From Polyrhizophydium stewartii (Eukaryota; Chytridiomycota; Chytridiomycetes; Rhizophydiales), in assembly GCA_027604665.1 (NCBI GenBank), contig JADGIZ010000039.1, positions 1-37,169 of the forward strand: a stretch of DNA of 37,169 bases, written 5' to 3'. The position numbers were made by a program, and so were the translations under genes. The number at the start of each line of letters is the position of its first letter. Within the stretch, counting starts at the first letter, position 1. Below are positions 11,383-23,550 of the stretch, piece by piece. The notes beneath the pieces are model-generated. The model did no database searches and was not told where the DNA came from. It saw only the letters and a list, made by a program, of their open reading frames with translations.

Positions 11383-11707
11383 TCCGCGACGGAGTCGCTC
11401 CCAACTCAATTTTTGTAATTCTCCTCACACTCATTTATCTAATTTAGGGTTGTATTATTTAGCAATTATTTGATCCCCTCTATTTGACCTATTTCTATTC
11501 TCTAGACTAGCTTTAGATCCTATATAATCGCGAAGCTAACCGAAAAGACAGAGGAATCAGCTGACAATTAAACATCACCAATAATTAGTTGGCCGCGTTC
11601 TTAATGGTCTAGGCGATCCTTGATCTAATTGAAATACAGAAGATCTAATCAAATAATCGAAGACAAATCTATTTACCATGTCACCCTTTGAACCTCACTA
11701 GATAGCC

Positions 11708-11730
11708 AATAGAGGGGGAACCCCCTGATC
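11708..11730. repeat. AGAGGGGGAACCCCCTGATCG element
   Basis: AATAGAGGGGGAACCCCCTG followed by ATCG. Relatives: AATAGAGGGGAACCCCTGATCG at about 31971-31992, AATAGAGGGGTACCCCGAGA at about 33039 and ATAGGGGTACCCCAATAATCG at about 33114. The arms and flanking AATAGA are kept while arm length changes. Confidence 0.75.
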
Positions 11731-14700
11731 GAGGAGGAGTTAGCAGCAACAATCTTGAGATTGTTAAAAACTTTAAATTGCTGATAATAAAGAGTCGTAT
11801 AATGCCTAACCTAGAGGCCTCAAGGAAGGGTCCCTCCGTAGGCTAATCCAGAATTTGAGCAGCTCCATCGATCCTCTGGATCGATGGAATACCAGGAGAT
11901 CTTCATAATTAGAAGCTGATCTTAATCAGCCATTTGACCCTTTAGAAGTATTTAATATAATCTACATAATTTCGTTCACAAATGGGTTATTCTCCCAGAT
12001 CAGACCAACGTTAGATGACTATCAATTGACCGCGTCAGCGGGGATCTGTTGACCCTAAAGCTGCTACAAATAGACAATCCCCAATAAGTAATCTAAAATT
12101 GCTCCTTATGTAATAAACTGAATGATCCTGAACCTAAGCGGTCACGCGATTGAGTTGGAGTAATTTATTATGAAGCTGAATAATGAAGTTGGAGTTTATT
12201 GGTGGCTTATATACGCTTGCAAATTTGGGGTTATTCTAAAAATGTCTCCTACAGGATTTCTTAGTAATACAGCCGCTTAAAGAATTCAGAAAATGTTAAT
12301 TGAAACTATACTGAGCCTTCGCTTCTTTTTAAAATTCGCCCGTTTCTCTCTTTTCTCTAGAATTGCCGCCTCCGTCGCTAGGAGGCGGGAATTCGTTTAT
12401 CCGAATTGCCGCAGCTCGGACGAGGAAGGCGACTATCAGTCGCTTTTGGTTTAATCGATTTGTAGCAGCTAGTGTACCAGTTGGTTTAAGTATTTCAACT
12501 TTCTATTTTTGATTATTAATTTTAGTCGATCAGAACTGATCGAGCTTCTCTTAAGGTCATCTGAGTAAGTCTATCTTCAGATCTAGTGTTTGTATATCTT
12601 ATAGATCGATCAATTAAATTTGAAGGAACATATTGCTCTTAAAGGTTATTAGAACTAGTAAGTCGTCTAATTACCAAAGATAAAATAGAAACCAAACGAG
12701 TATCAAAGTAAAAATAGTTCTAAATTCTAAAAGGAAAGCAAGCAACCTCAAATCAAGGATTCGATAACAACCATCAAAAGTAATCGTCATCGCGGCGCGA
12801 CATAGCCTATGAATCACGCAGTCGCTTAGGAAATTGTTCAGAATAATCACGCGATCACTAAAGTAACTAATACTTCTAAGGTCATTCTTCCCATCAGTTG
12901 ACCAACGATTCTTGTGAATGAGCGAAGCAAATCAAAATAGAGGAGCGCTCAAAGAGCGCCTCAATTGGGTTTAGTAGTAATTCAAAACCCTGGTTACTCA
13001 GTGATGTATCTAATCAATTGCTTTAACTAACATGATACAACATGTTTGCAGGAATCCCATGTATGTTTATATTATTAGGATCATGACCATTCTAATTCTT
13101 ATAATTGAAGTTCTACTTATGAAAATGAGTGGTATTAGTGATTCATGACCATGGGCTTTTTTACTTTTGAATCGCGTAGCCGCTTCATCTCATGTTATCG
13201 CACAAAGTGCGACTTGTTACCCTAGATTAATGTTTATTAACGAGCATGACCTTTGATCCTGGTCAGCAAAATAATTGCTCTATATATTATGCCTGGGATG
13301 CAGTATACCCTAAAGTATTACTATTCATTTTTTCTACGAGATCTCAATCGTTATACCGGTGTAACCCTATAGGTTTTATAGACTAGTGGCACATACAAAG
13401 TTCTCTATATACTAGTGGGACATACCAAGTCAAAATAGCATATCTCGTGTTTATTAAATGATTTACATGAGTAGCCCTTCTCAATCTAAAAGATCTAAGA
13501 AGATGGGAAGGGCAGAATAAAAGATAAAAAGCAAAATGAAAAGAATAAATTCATATAGGCAGTTTAATCAGTACCCGATAGGGCCCCAGCACGCCACAAA
13601 GAAGCCAAAACGTTTATAGCGTCATGTGACGTTGACGTGCGTGGGCACGGTCTGACTAGCAGAATCCTAACTTTGAGGTACTTCTGATATGGTAGTGAAA
13701 AGTTCAATAATAAAGAGTCTTAATGTGGAAATATAATAGATGTTAGGAAGATTAGTATGGGTGAAATAAGAACAAAAAAAGCTCAAGGGGAGGAGATAGC
13801 TTCTGAACTGCGAAGAAATCCCGAAGGTCAAGACAAATAAAATAAATCCTTTAGTCTGGGCAATCGAAGTCTCGATCCAATGGATCGACCAAACCTGAAG
13901 CGTCTTCGGCCCGGGGGAAGATCAACCTAAGCTAAAGTTCTAAGCCTGAGCGACCTCTAAGATCTGAAAACCTTAAGTTGTCATATCAGGAGTCTAGGTT
14001 GATAATGGAGGTCAGTCGCTCATCGGCGTCACGCTGACCCGAATGCCGTTACCTCAACCAATTGTGATTAGAATTGAACCAATCTCAGATTATGTTGGAA
14101 GGGATGAAGATGGTTTGTAAATTAAATCTTAGGGGGTGTGGATACCCCCCCCCATCCCGGATCGAGCATGGGGGGTTTTTCACTTGCCAAATCCTTATGT
14201 AAAGGAACTCTTTGAGTTCAACCTATAGGTAATTGAACGGTGTCCTAACTAGTTGGTAATTCATTATAAATGGAAATGCAAATAGACAATTGACCTCCTT
14301 ATTGCCTATAACACCTTATGGATTAAACTGTCAATCTATTACAGACCCTTGGTGTCGATCCATGTAGATCTCCTCTTAGTAAAACTACTGAGGATTTCCT
14401 TGGTTTAATTAAATCCGTGGCTTCAACAGATCCAGTCAATTTGCCAAGTAAGCAGCTACTTGCGAAACCAGATGCCAATTAAGAGTAATCATAGGCCTGG
14501 AGGTATGCTGCCTCTTAAAGCGAATCAAATGAACGAGCTTATTTCCTGAATTAAGTTGTTTTCAATCAGCAAACTTCTGTTTACTGGAACGATCATAAAT
14601 CGCCGCTATCGTATTACTTATTAGGTTATAAGATTCTGGACTCTGGAAAGCACCTATGGTGCTCATTATTGGAAATTGCGGAGCCGCTTCAATTCTAAAA

Positions 14701-14780
14701 GGAATAAGGTGAAGGTTCATAGTAAAAAACCATTTTGAGTTCCAATCGGTATAAGATCAATTGTATAGGTGATTACACCA

Positions 14781-14803
14781 ATTAGCGCGACTAGTCGCGC
14801 CAA
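14781..14803 (+). repeat. Element C, partial copy
   Basis: ATTAGCGCGACTAGTCGCGC followed by CAA, matching the right half of Element C, including its perfect palindrome. The GGCCCGGAGGGG half is absent. Confidence 0.8.
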
Positions 14804-14863
14804 GTGATGGAGGGTGTTAAAGGTTATTATAGTCTTTTATAGGGCCACACCTAGGGCAATCTC

Positions 14864-14881
14864 GTAGCGGCATCCGCCGGG
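14864..14881 (+). repeat. Element E palindrome, variant
   Basis: GTAGCGGCATCCGCCGGG, followed by CTTCGCCC so that a second overlapping hairpin (GGGCTTCGCCC) forms. Confidence 0.75.
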
Positions 14882-17775
14882 CTTCGCCCAATTTCTAGTG
14901 TACCACAATTATTCAATTTATAAACTAAATGGTGAATTCTAAACATGAAAGGTCCTCGTCCGTCGACTAGTCAAGTGGGTCTCCAACGCTTGAACTGGGT
15001 CTTCCGTTAGAGTTATGATGAAATCTATTCATTTTATCCTTATAGTCCATCGACTAGCCCCCTTTTGGGGGCGATGGTTCCAATCTTATTCATAACCTAC
15101 ATGTTATTTGTTTATCTTTTACTTTTCCCCTTATTTCCTCTCTAGATTGCTTTAAATAATTTAAGGCTACTACGTAGCCTCTTCTAATTAGGAGCAGAGG
15201 CCGCCACGACGGTGGCCGGAACGCAGTGGGAGTGGCGAGGAGCAAAGCGAAGTGACCTCTTAAGATCGACGTAGTCGATTACAATATCATAGTAGGCGAT
15301 CTTGATCGCTTTAAGGTAACTTAGTGTGTTTTATAAAGTGTACTATTATCTGAAGTTAGAATTAAGTGAGAGGATCGGCCCCACCGTGGTGGTTCTACAT
15401 ATTCGCTTTTGTATAGAAAGCACTAGATTTTATAATTATCACGGTTTAGACTATAGATCGCTCACGCCGCTTATGAGTAATTACAATTATTAGTAAAAAG
15501 ACCTTAATCAACTTAGTTGATGGTTAATAAGAAGTCAATTGATTATGAAGTACAAACCTTAAATAGGAATAGAATAAGCAATTTTGAATTGTTTCCTTAA
15601 AAGATTTGGCCAGCCAGTGGGAGCCACTCTTTAGAGTGGCCAACTAAGTAGAAAAACCAAGATCAACTAAGTTGATCATTTTGTAGGTTTCATTAATAGC
15701 TAGCAAATACTGGTCCTCACTCATGTACATGAGTTCAGCAATAGTAACCGGGATAATAGATCAGATGTTAAATAAACTATCAGAGGTGAGGCTTAGAAAT
15801 ATATTCTAGCTGCTGTATGCTTTATCCTTTAGCGCTTCTAAATTGAGTCTACTTCGAAGCTAATTATCTAGAATGGTTTCGTGATCCAAAACTTGGATCC
15901 AAAAATGGTTTTAGGTCATTTAATATTAACACGATCCTGGCTTCACAAAGATATAGTTATATGAATCAGGCTACCAAAAGGTTCCTAATTATTTGGGATT
16001 ACATCAAATTACTAAGGAGCTTATTAGGACTTTATAAAGGTATATCAGTAACTATGAACAAATCTTAAATTTGTCTAAATGTAAGGGATAAAGCACTTCA
16101 TTCTGGTAAAAATAAGAGGATTGAGGTTCCGGTCAACTTCCACGACAAATATATGAAATAGATGCTGTAGATAAAGGTTTAAGATATTACCCATTTCTAA
16201 AGTATTACGGTAATCTTACTATATGATGCATCTACAATAAAGTGCTGCCACAACTTGCAGTTGTTTTAACCAATCTTATCCTGATTAATTTAGGAAATTG
16301 TCTATCCAATGATTCCCAATCATTTAGTTGCACCTGAATAAGCAATCTCAAGATGTATGTAATAATCAAGACGCACTTTTGGCAATGATTCGACAATTGA
16401 GGTTACTCGCTCAGATCATTAATGAAAGTTATTTCTAATTGCTCGGATTTCTAAGCAACTTCCGGTAGTCTCAGATAACAGCTATTTTCAGTTTTGATTT
16501 ACCCTCTTATAATTTTTATTGGCTTTTAGGTTCCTTCCTTTGGATTTGAGACCTTATATAAATTGGTTTATTTGTACATCTATATTAGAAATAATAGCGT
16601 ATTTACCCTATTAGAGTATATTAATTGGATGGGTGATCTAGAACTGTAATTAATTAAATTATTTCTTTTCTTTGGTATCAACCAACTTAGTTGGTGAATA
16701 AGCCTAGCCTATTACCTTACCTAGATTAAAAAAGATTGTCTATAAAGTAGAAGAATACAGATTGGGGTTGATAAACGAACCTATAGAGAAGAAGGATAAT
16801 TACTGTAACATGAACTCTCCGTATCTATCATAACCAAAGATTATATCGTGTAATTAAATAAAATGAAACCTATAATGTGTCTACTCCTCTTCTAGCCCTC
16901 TACCATTTTTATAGTTTCTATACTTGGTTTATCTTATAAAGAAAGGTACCCCTAAGATTAACCTATTAAAAATCATTGTAAAACATAAGAATATATAAGG
17001 TCCAATATAATTGGTTAAGTGTGCAATATAGAAGGTAACTACAAGACACGCTGTAAATAAAAGATGGGAAGAAGAGAATCTAGACCTAAGAGCTTGGTAT
17101 AAACTCCTTTACAATTTCTATTCTATAGGATACATCCAAATTTCTAGTTCAATATAGAACAAGGGGTAGAGAAACTAACCTAAGTATATCAATATTTTCT
17201 AATTCTTAACTTCTCTTTCGTAGGTTATGACTAAATTATTATGTTCTACCACCCTAGACTAAAAGATTTTCTAAAGTTAACTATACCAAATTTATAGATA
17301 TATTTTCACCATAAAATACAATAGAAGATTAGAAACTTATTTGGTTAGAATCTATAGGTTACATTCGTAAGGTTTTCCCTTCTGTAGCTTTAATTATATC
17401 CTTCAAAGAGTATATCTAGATTTAGAAACTAAAGTAAAAGATACGTTAAAGATTTATATTCTATCAAATTATAAAGGTATATCTAGAAAATGTAGATCTA
17501 CTATCCATAAGATATAGGGACCTTATCCTTCTTCTACTTCTCTCTTTCTTCTTTAATAATTTCTCATATAAACAAAATGTTCTAGTGTAAGATTTTATCA
17601 TGTAAAGAGAAAGGTACACGTAATTAGACTTTATCGATTAGATTGGGAGGACCCTAAATTATTATACCAATTTGTATATAGAAGGTGGGTAAGTCTACGA
17701 GATAGTTCCCTTTTATAAAGAGTGTCCAACCTGGTTTATAGATTAGGATATGTATACTCATCTTTTTATTATAGA

Positions 17776-18186
17776 TAAGCTGGTATATTGAACCTAAGTC
17801 TAATCTCTCTTTGCAATTTACATCCAATAGAGAAGGGTTAAACCAATTTAATTATATTGTAAAAGAATCCTATTCTTCAACGTGAATTGTACCTATCTTT
17901 TCGTATATGTGTCTAAATTACTCCCTGTATAACCTAAGGAGAGAAACACAACTGGTTAATTTATCTCAAAAGAAGAGGGGAGGACACTGGATGGGTCTAA
18001 TCAGATATCCTGAGGGTAATATTTGTATATATATCAATAATTTTATCACATTTATTCTTTATGGGTCAGACCCTTATCCAATACAATTTAAGATATATAA
18101 TTTATTTAAAAGAGAAGGTCAATTAGGTTAGGATTATTATATAAATAGTTCCATTCTGTATACTCTTGATAGAAATCTAAGCTTAA
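17776..18186 (+). other. Partly open frame of doubtful coding status
   Basis: This plus-strand frame has one TGA (17863) and one TAG (18129) and no TAA over about 137 codons. The longest stop-free part is 88 codons, with an ATG at 17907 starting 74 of them (MCLNYSLYNLRRETQLVNLS...). The translation looks plausible, and reading TGA as Trp extends it. However, an open stretch of this length is expected a few times by chance in 37 kb of six-frame sequence, and the third-position bias is weak. It could be a decayed gene. I cannot name a family. Confidence 0.2.
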
Positions 18187-18532
18187 TCTGAGAAGAACAA
18201 AGATTATCCATATAAAGGAAGGTTCTCTTTCCCCTTTTCTTTAATATACCACTTCTCTTTTTGGTAGATATCGACCAATTGATCCTTAATATACTTAGAA
18301 TCTAAGCTATTTAATATATCTCAATCATAAAGAATCTGTAAGATTATTGAACTAGAAATTTATAGAAAGAGATTATTTAAATATAAAAATTAATAGAAAT
18401 TATCTTATATAAAATAGAGGTGCACCCTTATCTCTTGTAAAGATTGATACAAAAGTTCTAGATATATTCCTTACTTTTTAGGGCTCCTCCAGAGAGACTA
18501 CAATTGAGATTGAAGGATGTTTAGACTGATAA

Positions 18533-18856
18533 AAAGAATTACCTTATTATTTCTTTGGCTTGGTTCTCTTTAACCTGGTTGGGCTATTCAAGCTGTTCTT
18601 TACGGTATATCCTAACAATATACGAATTGAGGCAACCTCAAGTTATAGCTTTATATATAGCCTCTACTCTCCCCCAACATTCTTTTATCCTGGAGGTTTT
18701 ACAAATTTCGAGATGACCTTTTCTCTTGGTGATAAAAGCAGATCTACCTCTCAAGAGCGAAAGCCGACGCGACGGTGTCCTGAGCTTGCGAACGGAGAGG
18801 AGCGAGGTGAAGCGATTCTATTTCTAAATTATCTTCTATTATTTGTGCCCTTCTAA
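18533..18856 (+). other. Open frame interrupted by a GC cluster, doubtful
   Basis: Stop-free for 107 codons from after a TAA at 18530 to a TAA at 18854. The first 70 residues are hydrophobic and aromatic (for example SFIYSLYSPPTFFYPGGFTN). The GC cluster at about 18755-18815 then contributes an Arg/Glu-rich stretch. The neighbouring frame is also largely open here (with one TGA), so openness in one frame is not diagnostic. Possibly an old frame with a palindrome inserted into it. Confidence 0.2.
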
Positions 18857-19680
18857 TCTAGTACATCTTAATTCTTGTAGATAAATCTAAGATATTTAAT
18901 TTAGATAACTAATCTAGCCTACCCAGTCGCAGGGCTCCTTGATCCAGATCTATCAATCTCCCTAAATCATAGGAACCATACAATAAATAGAAAATCTATA
19001 AGAATATGCGGTAGTTTTAATGTAGCCTCTTAGTATCCTATACATTATTTATATATTTCATTCTTGTCTTTATTTCTGTTGTAGATTTATCCAGGTACTT
19101 AAAGAGAAAATAGGTCGGGAACCTCCCTCAAGGATTGGTTAGATTATTTAATACAAAGATTAGATCTTTTATAGCCCAAGGGGGTAGATCTTATATAAAA
19201 AATCTGTTATAGAAAGAGTGGAATAACTTGGAGGGTACTAGATTAGAAAGAGCTATACCAAATTGAAGGTTGTGAATCAGAACTATTATAATTTGTAGAG
19301 AAGCTGATATATCAAAGAGGAGGGGTTCTATAAGCTATCTCTTAGGGTTAGTTATAAGATATTCTACATATATAATTAGGTCCGAATTGATTTAGAAAAC
19401 CATAGGAGAAGGTAACATAGAGTCTAAAGGTAGGTACAACCCTAATTCTTTAATTTAGTTAAATCCAAGAAGAGAATCTAGAAATAAGGTATAGCATACT
19501 AACCAGGGTATTTGCTTCTCTTTCATAAATAATCAATTTTATTAAAACATATCTTATTTAGAATCCCTACCCTCTATTGATTTATATTTCATAATTCTAT
19601 AAGATAGCTCAGGGGAAAAGATCCAAAGAATTAAAAGAAGTAAAGGGAATTGAGAGAAGAACAGCAAGATATCTTTAGAA

Positions 19681-19752
19681 CCACCACCTAAGTGGTGGGT
19701 CGCCCCCCACCCGGTGCTTCAAGCACCGCCCCCCTCAATGGGGGGCGGGGCC
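19681..19752. repeat. Three consecutive hairpins
   Basis: CCACCACCTAAGTGGTGG (19681-19698), CGGTGCTTCAAGCACCG (19712-19728) and GCCCCCCTCAATGGGGGGC (about 19728-19746). They are separated by short C-rich linkers. Each loop is TA or TCAA-like, as at many other hairpins in the window. Confidence 0.85.
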
Positions 19753-20576
19753 GATTCTAGGTTAAAATAAATACTTATTTAATTAAAAAGATCTAAGGTT
19801 ATATAATCTATATATTGGGGGTAACCTCCTGATACTTTTAATATATGATAATCACCTTAATTTCTACAGGTACTTAAAGAGAAAAGAGGGAGTTAGACAT
19901 ACCCAGATACTAAGATAATGGATGTAGATTCTTGATAATGATAGGCCTCATTAGTTCCTACCTTTAATCATAAGAGGTTCTAAACTTTATCTAACTATAG
20001 GATATATTAAGTTGATAAATGGTCTAAATTATATCAGGAAGGTTTAACTGGATCTCTACCAAACTTTCTGATTCTCTAACCTATCTAAATTTATAATGGT
20101 ATATGAAACTTTTAGTATTTAATAAAGAGGCCATACTAGCTTGTACCCCTTAAGATCCTCTCTAATCTTTATACTTAGAGAAACCCCATCAATTATTATA
20201 GAGAAAGCCTAAGTAGAAGGGCAATATATTAGAAATTATGTAAGAGGAGACTGGCAATTAAGATTATGTAACTTGGCTAGAATTACAATAGAAATGATGT
20301 AGAGATTCTTTAAATTGTTAGGTACAACTGAGATAATAAATCATTGGATAGGTTATACATTCATCTTTTATATAAGCTGGTTGGAATCGTATTTGATTAG
20401 AAATCTGGATAGGATAAACTCATTTAGGCCGTGGATTTCAAGACTAATTATAGAAGAAGGATGTGTCAAAATCCTTTAGTTCAACCTAGAGAAAGTAATG
20501 GGTAATCTAACCTCCTTTCTTTATATAAACAATTAAAGAAGCAGAATAGAATTATAGGTTAGGAGATTAATCGATT

Positions 20577-20623
20577 AATCGTGGAGGTGAACGCACCGCG
20601 GGGGCGGGCACGTCCACCTCGAA
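20577..20623 (-). repeat. Element A, copy 1 (inverted)
   Basis: AATCGTGGAGGTGAACGCAC...CACGTCCACCTCGAAG is the reverse complement of the element at 22883-22924 and 31558-31599, with an extra GGGCG-type insertion at its centre. The ends GTGGAGGTG and CCACCTC are themselves inverted, so the element is a hairpin. Confidence 0.85.
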
Positions 20624-20830
20624 GAAATCGAGAAAAGAGCGGACTAGCGTGCGTGGCTAGCCTCCACCCGGATCTCTTAAGAGATCCGGGGGCCTTAAAG
20701 GCCTCGCTGGTGCTAGTAGGAGCCTTTACAAGGCTCCGGTCACTCCGCGACCGGGGCGACGCCCCGACGCTCAAGCGTGCTGACGCGACTAGCGTCCGCG
20801 ACCGGGGCGCCCATGGGGTGACCCCTGTAA
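20624..20830. other. GC island of overlapping hairpins
   Basis: Contains CCGGATCTCTTAAGAGATCCGG (about 20669-20690), GGCCTTAAAGGCC (20691-20703), GGAGCCTTTACAAGGCTCC (20720-20738) and CGCGACCGGGGCG occurring twice. AAGCGTGCTGACGCGACTAG CGTCCG (20773-20798) appears inverted at 26413-26439. Overlapping open frames on both strands follow from GC richness. Confidence 0.7.
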
Positions 20831-20849
20831 GATAGAAATAATATTATAA

Positions 20850-20986
20850 GTAAGCCTAACGGAGCGACCGCCTCCTTCAAGGAGGCTACGTCGCGCCTCT
20901 CCAAAGTTCCAGCCCGAGTAATGAGCAAGCGGAGTGAAGCAAGGCTATGAGGGAATACCGAAGGCTGGAACTGAGGATAGGCTTAC
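20850..20986. ncRNA. Candidate branched structured element (RNA or cruciform)
   Basis: An outer 8-bp stem GTAAGCCT (20850-20857)/AGGCTTAC (20979-20986) encloses two arms. Arm 1 pairs GCGAC (20864-20868) with GTCGC (20890-20894) and is capped by the perfect hairpin GCCTCCTTCAAGGAGGC (20870-20886). Arm 2 is a perfect 10-bp stem AGTTCCAGCC (20905-20914)/GGCTGGAACT (20963-20972) enclosing a purine-rich 48-base loop (GAGTAATGAGCAAGCGGAGT...). A closed multibranch of this size is more RNA-like than the simple hairpins elsewhere. I do not match it to rRNA, RNase P or intron cores. Strand unknown. Confidence 0.3.
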
Positions 20987-20989
20987 CCG

Positions 20990-22490
20990 ATTGTCCAAAT
21001 TCTGATTTTTCTCTTCTTCCATACACTATTACATGGCTTAATGATAGATTATCTTACTCTATAATGGAATAGATGGATGATGGATAGGGAAATCAAGCAA
21101 AAATAACTGATTGCTAATTTATTGAATCTATTTCGAACTTATTAATACTTTAGATAGTCAGAATAACGTCTATCAAGTTTGTTCAAGCTAATTAATTAGT
21201 CATTTCTCAGTTAAATTTCAAATCATAGGAACACTAATGAATAAAAATGTAGATTAAACCCTTAGGAATGTAGCAGTTCAAATCTAAATATGATGCTCCA
21301 TTGAATTGTATAACTTATTGTTTAGGAACTCTTTAATCTCCACCTTTGAACTACCTATCAGGGTTTGATTTTGTAAGATGTCAATAAAATAAGACTAATC
21401 AGCCAAATAATAAAGGTAAGCTCATTCCTCATTTGAATTTATTAATTGGTTATCTCTAGTTCAGATTCTTAGAAAACTACTTAACCAATGTTGAACAAGA
21501 AAGGATTGGTCTTCTTGAGAAGCTATTTACCATTGTGGAGATTATACAACTAGTAATAATTACAGTAATTTGTAATTATATGCTATTGTTTCAACAATTT
21601 TAGTTCAATAAGATAATAATGTGTAGGAGGAATCTTTCCATTATCTATTTAGTTTTATCTAGCTTGAGTTCATAAGAGATCTCTTTGTAAAACATTACCT
21701 CGTATATTCTACTCTTAGCAATTAACTCTCAATTACAGTGATCAACCAATTTGAACCATGTAGAGTTCTAACAAACGTAGTGAACTACTAGTAGAAAGGT
21801 TAAGTTCAATCTAACACATTAGAGATCCTATTAATCATATCCGCTATAAGCTAAGACTAAAGTTATTTGATTCTGAGGAAGCTCTTATTTGATTGAGCCT
21901 TCAAACTACAAGTCAAATATGATAGCTATTACAACTTATTAGACATAACTACAATTAGCCGTAGATAAAGGAATGAATACTAAAAGGAGAACAATTATTA
22001 TAATTGTGAACAAATTAATTTGTTCAATCAGCTTTAGATGGGCTACGATATGAAGTTTATTAATAACTATACAATTTGCAGTTATTATTTATGCTTAACT
22101 AGTTCGATCAATTAGGGTAATTCATATTTAGTAGATAATCCTTTACACGGTAGTCCTAACAATGAAAATAGCTAATTAAATATAACAAAAGGTATTAGAA
22201 TATCCGCAGATCTATGATGCTGAAGACTTTTGGGTTATGAATTAGGTTATACTAAAGCCTAAATAAGATACTTAAGCGGCAACTCATCTCTAATAATTTT
22301 GTACGTCCCTACTTATTGATCCTTTCCTGCTTCAGGTTTAGGTAGCGATCTCTTATCGCCCCGTACGGGCCCTGAACCTCCAGGAGCGCTTTGTGGAACT
22401 CCAATCTAAGCAGTTCATGTTTTGCTAGTCTGATTTGGGACCCAAGGATTTCTGTTATATATGAGAATAGACAAGATGATGATAAAATCA
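20990..22490. other. AT-rich spacer, nothing recognised
   Basis: Few palindromes (TCAATTAG-type AT hairpins, AATTTGTTCA repeats near 22010-22030). No open frame, RNA gene or long repeat seen. A short GC hairpin cluster begins only after 22350. Confidence 0.55.
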
Positions 22491-22566
22491 AATCGAGCGG
22501 GCGCCGGGCGCAGCCGCAGCGCGCGCGCGCCGCGCTTTTTCGCGCGCCCGGTTTTGGAGCGCCGCA
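22491..22566. repeat. Alternating GC-rich palindrome cluster
   Basis: GGGCGCCGGGCGCAGCCGCA followed by a GC alternation (GCGCGCGCGC) and GCGCGCCCG. Extreme GC content and CG/GC alternation in an AT-rich setting. It sits just upstream of Element B copy 1. Could adopt hairpin or left-handed forms. Confidence 0.7.
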
Positions 22567-22598
22567 ACTTTTGTCAGCCGATTGGTTGATGGTGTACC

Positions 22599-22762
22599 AC
22601 CCCCCGCCAGGGGCCTAGGTCACGACCTAGGCTCCTGTCGGCCCCCTCAAGGGGTCCTTTTGGCAACATGCTACTTCAATCTATGATTAGTAATAATTCT
22701 TAGCCTTACGGCCGGCCCTTTTGGTTGGGGCGGGCCGGAAGAGAAAGAGAAAGAGAGCGGCG
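22599..22762 (+). repeat. Element B, copy 1: three-hairpin conserved element
   Basis: Reads CACCCCCCGCCAGG, a variable hairpin loop, CCTGTCGG, then a CCCCCTCAAGGGG hairpin, CCTTTTG, a diverged spacer, then the GGCCGGCCC...GGGCCGG hairpin (about 22710-22738) and a purine tract (GAGAAAGAGAAAG). The copy at 31640-31785 keeps this order. In copy 1 the first loop is enlarged by a palindrome (CCTAGGTCACGACCTAGG). Conserved flanks with variable loops suggest either a structured RNA or a palindrome that tolerates insertions. Confidence 0.75.
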
Positions 22763-22776
22763 GATGCCGCTCCAAG
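22756..22776 (-). repeat. Element E palindrome, inverted
   Basis: AGCGGCGGATGCCGCTCCAA G is the reverse complement of the other Element E copies. It directly follows the purine tract of Element B copy 1. Confidence 0.85.
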
Positions 22777-22882
22777 AGAAAGAAACAATAAACTAATTGA
22801 GCGACGTAGCCCAGAGGGCGGTCGCTCCGCGACTGCGTGATTTGTTAGGACGACCCCCCTCGAGGCCTTGAACGCGCCGTCC

Positions 22883-22924
22883 GATCGAGGTAGACGTGCC
22901 CGCGGTGCGTTCACCTCCACGATT
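22883..22924 (+). repeat. Element A, copy 2
   Basis: GATCGAGGTAGACGTGCCCG...GTTCACCTCCACGATT. It differs from copy 3 (31558-31599) by about one base (GTAGAC against GTGGAC). It lies about 120 bp downstream of Element B copy 1. Confidence 0.9.
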
Positions 22925-23351
22925 TGATGGAGCGTCATAATCAAGCTACAAACACAGATCCTAGATCTTTGGTGCGTTTTTATTGACTCAGTTGGTTTTA
23001 CTATGAAAAATGTGTTAGTTCTTATCTCGTCTAATAAGTAATCACAATTCTCCAAACCCAAAAGTCTTCTAAAAGGGTTAGGCACCCAATGTTAAGAAAT
23101 TAACCTCCGAAGGAGGTATAGGTAAAGATGCAAGCATTCAAACGTTCGCCACTATGGTAGGTGGTTAGCTCACTATTCATGCAAAGAGGTCACTAATGGA
23201 CCGTTAGATGTCAACATAATTAGATCGATGTTAGGGACGGTACCTAAACGTATACAGCCTAAAGCTGATCAATCAAAAGAAGTTAAGTGTAAACGCTGCA
23301 TTTGTGTCTCAGGTCTTTTATGTGTAGAGACCATCGACAAAAATCAAGAAT

Positions 23352-23382
23352 GATCGGACGGCGCTCAGCGACGTCCTAACGA
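23352..23382 (-). repeat. Element D, inverted copy (31 bp)
   Basis: ATCGGACGGCGCTCAGCGAC...CCTAACGAT is the exact reverse complement of 27072-27102. Only the inner part (GGACGGCG/CGACGTCC) is itself a near-palindrome. Confidence 0.9.
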
Positions 23383-23550
23383 TTCATGTGTATTAATATT
23401 GGGTCAAAGCCTACCTGAGTTCATTCATGAACTTATTAATAATTTATAACCTTAACTAACATCCTTAACATTTCACAGACTGTGGTTTGGCATGCTGCAT
23501 GACCATTTAATTTAATAATAATATAGTAAAGGATTGAGGAATAGACCCAC

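Larger units (their letters stand above)
10836..16500. other. Intergenic DNA with AT and GC hairpins
   Basis: No gene recognised. Hairpins include GCGATCTTGATCGC (15296-15309), CAACTTAGTTG (about 15509, recurring as CAACTAAGTTG at 15664), GGCCGCCACGACGGTGGCC (15199-15217), and CCATCGACTAG-CCCCCTTTTGGGGG-CGATGG (about 15047-15077). A diverged 20-bp repeat ACTAGTGG(C/G)ACATAC(A/C)AAGT occurs at 13382 and 13411. CGAGGAGCAAAGCGAAGTGAC at about 15236 resembles words near 18800 and 20930. Confidence 0.55.
16500..20570. other. 4-kb AT-rich block nearly free of palindromes
   Basis: Differs from both flanks: words such as CTATAG, TCTAGA and TATAT are common and GC clusters occur only at about 18755-18815 and 19681-19752. 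A 19-bp direct repeat CAGGTACTTAAAGAGAAAA is at 19092-19110 and 19867-19885. Frames that are unusually open for such AT-rich DNA lie at 17766-18186 and 18530-18856, but they lack the strong third-position bias seen at 25178-25618. The block could be a decayed insertion, for example of plasmid or intron origin, or simply spacer of different history. Confidence 0.5.

Noticed and set aside
22687..23085. 132-codon minus-strand open frame, the longest ATG/GTG/TTG-started frame in the window
   Set aside because: It runs through Elements A, B and E; openness comes from GC-rich repeats poor in TAA/TAG. The translation is a string of repeat-derived Arg/Ala/Pro stretches.
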